A stretch of DNA of 64,000 bases from Ypsolopha sequella. Lineage: Eukaryota; Arthropoda; Insecta; Lepidoptera; Ypsolophidae. Position 1 is the first letter of the stretch; each line of letters begins with the position of its first letter. This document shows, one piece after another, positions 56,992-64,000 of this stretch. Location: the NCBI GenBank assembly GCA_934047225.1, contig OW203998.1, positions 14,151,280-14,215,279 of the forward strand. Reading direction: 5' to 3'. A program made the position numbers and the translations under genes. The notes under the pieces are model-generated. The model worked only from the letters and a program-made list of their open reading frames with translations, did no database searches and was not told the DNA's origin.

Positions 56992-57300
56992 GGTAGTCGC
57001 CAACGACCTTGAGTCGGGATCGTTCGGTACAAATATCGACAGAAACTATATTGAAAAAACGTTCATAATGTCAGCGCGCACTGCATTACGACGTCGCTGG
57101 GTCTCCGGATAGCGTAAAATATGAGAAAATAATACTTTTCATATGTACGCAATGAATGGAAAAAAAAATAATAAATTATTTTCTTTGTATTTTAGTGCAA
57201 GAACTATACAAATACCATTAGTGGTTTCAAAGAAACGAACAATTTAACTGAATTTTTCTCTAAATACAGCTTCAATTTGAACACTATTTTCATGCTGTTT
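56992..57300 (+). mobile_element. Family P copy
   Basis: TTAAGGGGCAGGTAGTCGCC, CGGTACAAATATCGACAG, TGCATTACGACGTCGCTGGG and CATTAGTGGTTTCAAAGAAA match 12430-12677 in reverse. GC-rich DNA with GCGACGCGACGCGAC precedes it. The right end is not resolved. Confidence 0.65.
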
Positions 57301-57404
57301 CTTATACCCGAGAATAATTTCCTCAAATGAAGTTATTTATTATAGTTTAACTATAAATATATATATTTATTTATTATGTTTCAAACATACCGTTTAAGAG
57401 AATG

Positions 57405-57835
57405 AATGAATGAATAAACACTTTATTGCACAGACAAATTAAAATAAAACACAGAATACAGAATAACAAAAGGCAAGGGCGGACTTATTCCTTAAAGAAA
57501 TTTCTTACGAAAGAAAAAAATTTACAAGTGAAGTTATCATATTTGTGCAAAAAGAAAAATAATCTTCTTCAAGCCTAATATTTTAATATAATACACTACA
57601 TAAACACTACATACTAATGCATACACAAATACATAAATACATACATACAAATAAAGTAGCATAGTCAGTCTAGTCAGAGAGATGATAGGTAATAATTTTT
57701 CAGGTTAAATCTAAAAGAGGACACGGACGGAAGATTTCTGAGGGTTTGCGGAAGTTCATTCCAAAGCCGAATACTTACCTTCCAAATACCTTTATCAATA
57801 GAGTCATTTTCGGATGACGCCGGGAAGAGGCCCCT
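57405..57835 (-). mobile_element. 5'-truncated LINE, antisense
   Basis: The right-to-left order is coding remnant, 3' UTR, then a tail seen here as GAATGAATGAATGAATAAAC with CACTTTATTGCAC. The minus-strand frame from about 57826 to the TGA at 57674-57676 reads RLWNELPQTLRNLPSVSSF, the extreme C-terminus of Jockey/CR1-type LINE proteins. Confidence 0.8.
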
Positions 57836-57994
57836 TAAGGAACTAAACGCGAATAAAACAACACTAAACGTGCCACAATGATACTTGTCACCTACTAATA
57901 ATGGCTGTGGATAATTTATTTTATTTTATTGTAAAATAACTTTATTTTATTGTAAAAGTCACTGTGTATAAAATGACAGATTTGAAAAACCACA

Positions 57995-58815
57995 AAAAAT
58001 TCTATTTCCGATACTTGCAAACCAAAAAATTTGAAAATATTCTCAAATAAAATACGTAAAAAATCCAGAAATCTATAGCGATTAAAGAATTTCGAACAAA
58101 AAAAGAAATCTTGAAAAAATGTGCTTTATAATTCTACGTTATACTTTGTATTAAAGCTGGTTGTAAACATATATATTTTTACACCTTTTGTGATTATTTG
58201 GTACAATAGATTCTTTGTACTTGTAATGACTAATAGAAAAAATTGTGTGCAAGATTTTAGATACCATTTTCCTGCGTTTTTTATGGTGAGAGAATCTTTA
58301 TGGTGAGACTCCGTTATACGTCCGTCCGTCCGTCCATATGTCACAGCCTCATAACTTTAGCAGCGTTAAAGATAAAGAAATGAAATTTGGCACAAAAATA
58401 GCATTAATTTGCCCACATATCACGGGGTAGAAAAAAATGAAAAATTTGAAATTGTTAAAAATATTTCTCAAGCAAAATTGAAAAAAATATTATCCTAAAA
58501 TACAAAATGGGTATCAAATTGTAGATATTAAAAATTTGATTGTAAAAATATATACTTTTACTATATTTACTGACACTGGTTTCGAGAAATCTTTAAAAAA
58601 CCACAAAAATATGTATGTCCCCCCTTTATCTCCAAAACTGGTGGACCGAAAAATATGAAAACAATCATGGTAATATGTGTTAACGCAAAGATTACAGGAA
58701 AAATAAAGCGGTTGAAAAATTCACAGAAAAAAAATTACAAAATTAAATTTATCATCCACAATACGGAACCCTAGGTACGCGAGTCTGACTCGAACTTGAC
58801 CGGTTTTTTTATTAT
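57995..58815 (+). repeat. GGGTTCCGTA-type repeat, copy 3
   Basis: From about 58290 (GGTGAGACTCCGTTATACG) to TACGGAACCCTAGGTACGCG and GACTCG, aligned with the copy at 37068. The first 275 bases contain a partial second set of the inner words (AAAAACCACAAAAAAT), so the left side may be a rearranged copy. Confidence 0.65.
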
Positions 58816-58863
58816 CTCTTGAGTGTTAAAGTGTTCAGTGTTTCACATTTTGTTGTTCAGTGT

Positions 58864-59126
58864 TATACAACGTGTAACAAAAAGGTGTTATCATATTTTG
58901 AAGAGCTTATTTAGATCATGGTATGGAACAACTTTTACTATGGAGCCAACGTCTAAGTCTCAAAAAAAAAAAAATCTGCCCTTCCATACATTTCGGCCGA
59001 GCGGCATTGCATTTTTCTCAGTCGATTTTTTTTTCGAGATACAGGTTTTGTTCCATAGTAAAAGTTGTTCTAAACCATTGATAAGCTCTTCAAATATGGT
59101 TACACCTTTCTGTTACACGTTGTATA
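58864..59126. mobile_element. MITE family F, complete copy
   Basis: TATACAACGTGTAACA to TGTTACACGTTGTATA, with CTTCCATACATTTCGGCCGA in the middle. Slightly shortened in the right arm. Confidence 0.85.
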
Positions 59127-59584
59127 TTATTAAAACAAACAAACTTAAATAACAGATTAACAAATAATTAAAATAATAATTCCTGAAGCACGTCCGTGTC
59201 CCAAAGATAAAAAGTTGAGCCAAAATCTCTGGCGTCTCGGAGAAGAGGACCTAGGACACTAGTGGCATTACCTCTTTGATGTAAAAGTGTAAAAGTGAAA
59301 TCAGAAGTGTGAAGTGCAAGTTTCAAACTGGTATTACGTGTTTACTACCACACGATAGCAAAAGTATAAATAGCTCTTTTAAGCAACTGCATTAAGTTCA
59401 AAATATATCTTGGACTTAGGATCTCTTTACAAGTTAAATAAAAATGCATTCCAATTTTCTAAGTTACGTAAAGAGATAGAGTTACTGTGGTTGGCGCAAG
59501 TTATCTTTTAACCACAACCTTTTATTTATTATGTATGTGTTTCTGTGACGATTTAACGATGTTAAAATTTAAAATAATTATATA
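59127..59584. other. No feature recognised
   Basis: AT-rich DNA. GTAAAAGTGTAAAAGTG is a short direct repeat near 59280. No gene. Confidence 0.35.
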
Positions 59585-59832
59585 TAAGGTCTTTCAATTT
59601 AAATGGAAAGTAATTTAGGAGGTGATTCAGTATCGTTAATACATCACATTCTACTGCAAAGAACTTTTTTTTTTCACTTCTCAGTACAAAGTGGTCCGAT
59701 CAGCTGACTCAGTTTGTATGGACAAGTGAAGAAAAAGTTCGCGCAAAAAAAAGTACTTTGCAGTGGAATGTGATGTATTAACGACACTTAATCAACTCCT
59801 TAATTACTTTCCATTTAAATTGTAAGACCTTG
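59585..59832. mobile_element. Palindromic MITE
   Basis: AAGGTCTTTCAATTTAAATG with GGAAAGTAATTTAGGAG at the left pairs with CTCCTTAATTACTTTCC and CATTTAAATTGTAAGACCTT at the right. Inner arms pair AATACATCACATTC with GAATGTGATGTATT. Confidence 0.8.
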
Positions 59833-60719
59833 CATACGTTTTGTCAATACCATTTACCAAAACTACAAAAACACTACGCAACTCCAAAGAAGGCCTCAAA
59901 AATACACTAATTGAACGAATTTACTGTTTCTTTCTTTTTCTGTCCCAATTTAGTCTAACATTCTTAATCGTTTTTTTTTTATATCGAAGCCTTTTCGGTA
60001 ACAAGAAGTTCTAATTTATTAAGTATATTGATTATGGCATAATGGCCCAAGAAATTAGCTGTAACTAGACCTAAAACTCGTCGACATATATTATGCAGAA
60101 TGCAGATTTATGTGAAACATTTCTATGTACGAGTATATAAAGTATGTGAAACATTTCATTTCATGTGTTATTTGAATTTATACAACTAAATTGTTTATTT
60201 ATGAATTGGTTATTTACTGTTTACTCTAGGATGCATATCCGGCACTCTCTATCATCTCTATCTATCTATCTATCTCTATCCTCCTAAAGGCACGTCTTCC
60301 CTACCATTACGCGCACCCCGGTCTACTCTTGGATATGCAATGGTTCCTGTAGTCCCATAAAACATGGTATTATAACATCGGTTAAACAATGTTGGTACTT
60401 ATAAAACCGGTTTTGATGTTGTAATTACCTTATTGCAGTATGAGAAAACAAAATAAATAATGAGGCTGATAATAAGTCATTTAAAATTCATAGCGACACG
60501 TATTGTTAATTCTATAATGCGGTTACGAAATCGTAAAACTGGCGTGACTCTATATAGGTATATTATAATTATTAATAACATTCTGTCTCGCTAAATTTAA
60601 CTATATATTTTATATATATTTCTGTATTTTAGTATGCACTAAATTTAACTGTCAGGTAAAATTCATTGCTGTATTTTAGCATTTTTATATTTTTAGTATT
60701 AAATAAAACTGAATCATCA
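59833..60719. other. No gene; short TATC repeat
   Basis: It contains a small ATCT/CTAT microsatellite (about 60250-60282). The rest is AT-rich and blank. Confidence 0.4.
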
Positions 60720-61044
60720 TTGCTTGGGATATCTCTGATGGATAAAATCCGAAGTGAAGATATTCGTCAGAGATCGAAGGTGACCGACATAGCCTGCCGA
60801 ATCAGTCAGTTGAAGTGGCAGGTGGACTGGCCATATCTGTCGTCGACGTGATAACCGTTGGGGCCGTAAGGCATTGGAATGGAGACCACGTACAGCAAAG
60901 CGCAGCGTAGGCCGCCCTCGTGCCCACTGGACTGACGATCTGAAATACGTTGCGGGTGGCGGCTGGATGAGGATGACTGAGGACCGCCAAGAGTGGCGTA
61001 ATATTGGGGAGGCCTATGTCCAGCAGTGGACGAATACGGGCTGA
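60720..61044 (+). pseudogene. RTE-type LINE ORF2 C-terminal remnant with frameshift
   Basis: The first frame reads SEDIRQRSKVTDIACRISQL and breaks at a TGA (60849-60851). From about 60830 the homology continues in another frame as RRRDNRWGRKALEW, then SVGRPRAHWTDDL and WRNIGEAYVQQWTNTG to the stop at 61042-61044. So one frameshift separates the halves. GGATGGATGG follows as tail. Typical of lepidopteran endonuclease/reverse-transcriptase LINEs. Confidence 0.85.
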
Positions 61045-61052
61045 TGGATGGA

Positions 61053-62024
61053 TGGAATCAACATTTAGTATTTTTCAAAAAAAGAAGTACCTGCACTAAA
61101 GCATTAACATGAGGCATGATTCGACCTTTCAAATAGTTTTACAGAGGCGGTATCGTAATGGATGCACGCAGCAGACATTAAATAATACGCAGAACGCAAT
61201 TAGAATATCAATGTAAATAGGGTTGGGCAACAGAAACGTTATTCAAACGGTACGTCCTTGCTTCACTGCTTGTGGGCAAGTTGCTCTTGCAATTTTAATA
61301 ACCACTAGAAAATCAGCCGCCAGCGCTATTTGAATTCTCAAACACGTAATTCTTCGGATTTGTATCAAATACTCAGGAAATAATTGTAACGCAAAATATA
61401 CAAATTAAAGCTGAGAAAAATGTACTGAAATATCGTGAAAGTTACCTGTAAATTCCTGAAAAAATCTAACTTCACGCCTATAAAAAATCCAATCATACCT
61501 ACTATATTGAAGCTACAATTATTATCATACATACAAAAATATCAACAAATATCAACAACTCAGTCAATAATGTTAACTTTTTCGTATTATATAAAACTAA
61601 TTGAAAGAATGTACTGGCCACTTTTAAACTTTAAAAGTAATTAAGTACGTAATAAAAATAATGTTCTGAATTCAAAATTTATGAAACTTATGACCAATTT
61701 TTGCGGAAGTTGGCGGTAAAACGTTGCTGTTTTACTCAGACTAAAGAATTTGTGACTCTTTTTAAAAGTTTCTTTTTTTTATTATATAGTTAGGAAGGCT
61801 TTTCATGATATAAGCAATATACTCGATGCGCAGCGCTCACAACCATGACACAGCATTCTCTCTCATTTTATTTAACTCTCAACCAAACCTCATTGCCAAT
61901 TGGAGCAATAAGTCAATTATTGACTAACTAACCGTACAGTTTTATGACATAACATCACCTGCTAATCGGGAATCTTGTAAACAACCACAAACAAACACTT
62001 ATAAACAAATATTGCCAAAGTCAA
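61053..62024. other. No feature recognised
   Basis: AT-rich DNA with one 69-codon frame (61435-61644) of no recognisable family. Confidence 0.35.
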
Positions 62025-62120
62025 ATTCTGCAGACGTGACGGTAGGTAGGACGGCAAACTGCAGAGGATCCAGGTTGATAATGTCAATATGGGCATGCAC
62101 CAATGAGTTTTTAATAAGAG
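62025..62120 (+). mobile_element. SINE-like fragment
   Basis: CGGCAAACTGCAGAGGATCC, then GGTTGATAATG and GGGCATGCACCAATGAG, resemble the head of lepidopteran tRNA-type SINEs and match the fragment at 100-180. A family F MITE begins immediately after. Confidence 0.5.
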
Positions 62121-62392
62121 TTATACAAGGTGTAACAGAAAGGTGTTACCATTATTTGAAGAGCTTATTCAGTCAATGGTATAGAGCAACTTTTACTACG
62201 GAACAAACCCCGTATCTCGAAAAAAAAATTAACTGTTTCATAGAAAAATGCAATGCCGCTCAGCTGAAATGTATGGTAGGGCAGATTTTATTTTTTGAGA
62301 TTTTAGGGTTGGCTCCATAGTAAAAGTTGTTCTATACCATTGACGGAATAAGCTCTTCAAATATGGTTACACCTTTCTGTTACATGTTGTAT
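62121..62392. mobile_element. MITE family F, complete copy
   Basis: TATACAAGGTGTAACAGAAA to TTTCTGTTACATGTTGTATA, with AATGCCGCTCAGCTGAAATG in the loop. A 102-codon frame across its left arm is a symmetry by-product. Confidence 0.85.
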
Positions 62393-62410
62393 AATACGTA
62401 TATTCTATCA

Positions 62411-62540
62411 CAGTCAGATTATAAAATCTGATAGTGAGATTATAATTTCACGGTAGTTTTTTTCACGGTTGTTTATATTTATTACCTAACCTAACCTAAC
62501 CCAGTGAAATTATAAGCTATCGGATTTTAAAATGTCACAT
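62411..62540. repeat. Inverted repeat containing CCTAA repeats
   Basis: TAAAATCTGATAGTGAGATT with ATAATTTCAC at the left is inverted at the right as GTGAAATTATAAGCTATCGG and ATTTTA. The loop contains ACCTAACCTAACCTAACCC. Three CCTAA units are too few to indicate a telomere. Confidence 0.55.
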
Positions 62541-62929
62541 ATTTTTTATGCTACTCGCTGAAGTTTAATGCTGAATGTCGTGCCAATATCGTAAAATTGG
62601 CCATGTCATGAATTGATAATAAAGAAATTTACGAAAGTATTTCAACAAAGAGTCAAAAATAATCGAGAGCGGACAATACTGCGGTCGTCCGCTAGTTTGG
62701 TGTACAATTACCAAATCGAAAATCTTACAAACTAACAAGCAGAATTTTTCGCAGGAGAACAATGCAGACCGTAATAATGGTGCGTTCAAAATAATAACAA
62801 AACCGTAGATTACTTTACGCGTTCATTCATCTTTCACAAAATTGCATGCGACTTGCTCGGATTTATGGCACATGATATAATCTATTCGTCTAAAGTTATT
62901 ATATTAAACATAGATCTAATAAAAATAAT
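62541..62929. other. No feature recognised
   Basis: No frame or repeat match of note. Confidence 0.3.
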
Positions 62930-63249
62930 TTTTTGTTTGTTTTTCTTGTTAGAAGTTAAAAATTGAAAAGCGTTTTGATTAGTGGCAGGTGACGCCAATA
63001 GTTCAGTATTAGTGAGGTTTATTATGCATGAGTTTGAAATTTAATCCACAATTAGTCATCATCTTGTCCAAACAAAGCTAAAACATCTTATGTTGGTTTT
63101 GAATTATGAGTAACCTCTAAACCTCTCTAATAGTAAACTATTGGCGTCAATTGCCACAGATCAAAAAGTTTTTAAAATTTTAACTTCTAACCAAGAAAAA
63201 CAAAGTTAAGTTATGCACTTTGCGCTAAGCGATTGACCTTTAACCTTAA
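62930..63249. mobile_element. MITE family C, copy 2 (left end lost)
   Basis: GTGACGCCAATAGTTCAGTA and TACTATTGGCGTCAATTG are the inner arms. The right tip is AAGCGATTGACCTTTAACC followed by TTAA. The loop ATTTAATCCACAATTAGTCA is shared with copy 1. Confidence 0.7.
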
Positions 63250-63371
63250 GGACAAACTAAATCACCAGCCATATACGTAATAAAGGAATCACATTTGAGC
63301 CGTCAGTTAGAATAACAAAGCCAATAAAATAAGCTTGAGATATTGTGCCTATTAAATTAAACAGTTCACTG

Positions 63372-63538
63372 TAGCCGATTCTGAAGGCTTTAATTTTAGT
63401 TTTAATGCTGTCAAAACTAAATTTTCATCGTTGCAAAATACTTCATAAGTGTGAAGAACAGAAGCTAAATTACTTTGGAAAAATTTGGAATGACAGCACC
63501 AAAACTAAAGTTAAAGCCTTCAGAATCCTTCAGAATGA
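63372..63538. mobile_element. MITE family A, copy 4
   Basis: TAGCCGATTCTGAAGGCTTT to AAAGCCTTCAGAATCCTTCA, with a small duplication of CCTTCAGAAT at the right end. Confidence 0.8.
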
Positions 63539-63540
63539 CT

Positions 63541-64000
63541 ACGAACAAACCGATAAAATATAAACTTGTGGGTAAAACTTACATTGGCCCGATGCACATG
63601 CACACCCTTCATACGTCTGACATTGGGGCGTCGCACTTGGTCTCAAAGTGTTATATTGTAGTGTCAGGGAAGCATCCTTGCAAAGATTTTATAGTATAAT
63701 ACTAAAAATACCTCAATGCATCCTTGGGATAGTTGGCATGCGACAGCTAATATTTTTTTTTGTTTCATTCTTTAGTTTAAGTTTAGTTTAAGTATTTATA
63801 GGATTATTTAATTTTAATTTTAGGTGTATGTATATATTTTTTTTGTTATGTAATTTAAAAAAGTGTTGTGTTTAAATAAAGATCTCTTGGTAATCAGATT
63901 ATTTGTTGGGTTCACTGTGAATAAGAGTAATTAATTAAGCAAAGTTACTTAATTGCGCCAACTTCGATGTTTTATACATGGTAACTTGATTATAATTAAG
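63541..64000. other. No gene called
   Basis: A plus-strand frame runs through the MITE end and on to a stop near 63699 with a protein-like composition, but it shows no family pattern. AATAAA near 63876 could be a polyadenylation signal. Too little to call. Confidence 0.3.

Noticed and set aside
62480..62506. CCTAA units as an internal telomere
   Set aside because: Only three units inside a small inverted repeat; such short runs are common in insect DNA.

Overview
This window looks like gene-poor nuclear DNA of a moth or butterfly (Lepidoptera): long, AT-rich, and built largely from mobile elements. The pointers to Lepidoptera are familiar repeat signatures: LINE tails encoding an EAYVQQW-type C-terminus, the repeat bounded by GGGTTCCGTA-like ends with a ...GCGAGTCTGACTCG border, a Helitron-like 3' end (GC-rich hairpin then CTAGT), and a tRNA-type SINE piece with a B-box-like stretch followed by CATGCACCAATGAG. 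The order-level call is an inference. I see no intact host protein gene, no rRNA, no convincing tRNA and no CRISPR. The largest open frame (554 codons, 26886-28550) belongs to a Penelope-like retroelement.

Layout. 0-5 kb: SINE fragment, a hAT-like MITE, a four-family nest of DNA transposons (1254-2613), an HP1 element and a 1.65-kb element with 15-bp ends. 5-14.5 kb: many palindromic MITEs, a hAT element nested in a larger inverted-repeat element, a possible untranslated first exon (about 11.15-11.41 kb) and an HP2 element. 14.8-16.3 kb: an element encoding the N-terminal domain of a Crypton-like tyrosine recombinase, carrying a hAT MITE and abutting an HP1 copy. 16.8-17.4 kb: a 43-bp minisatellite. 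18-25 kb: mostly unremarkable AT-rich DNA. 25.3-28.8 kb: two fused palindromic MITEs, then the Penelope-like element inserted in a TTAA-flanked element. 29-42 kb: HP1, HP2, hAT, Helitron, SINE-like and palindromic copies. 42.5-45.0 kb: 17 units of a 146-bp satellite whose units meet in palindromes. 45-54 kb: further MITEs and quiet DNA. 54.2-57.8 kb: several LINE remnants, a 539-bp near-perfect hairpin and more DNA elements. 57.8-64 kb: more MITEs, a LINE tail and SINE remnants.

How the pieces relate. Three repeat groups with unrelated cores, called HP1 (seven copies), HP2 (three copies) and the recombinase-encoding element, share one architecture: a core bounded by short inverted repeats, with a 130-190-nt imperfect hairpin attached outside one of those repeats. 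This is the most interesting signal here, because tyrosine recombinases elsewhere (integron integrases) act on folded hairpin sites; the link is inference. A second theme is a group of otherwise different families (C, D, E, P, T) that sit in TTAA and begin with two purines, usually GRGG, as Kolobok-type transposons do. Family letters are labels used only here.
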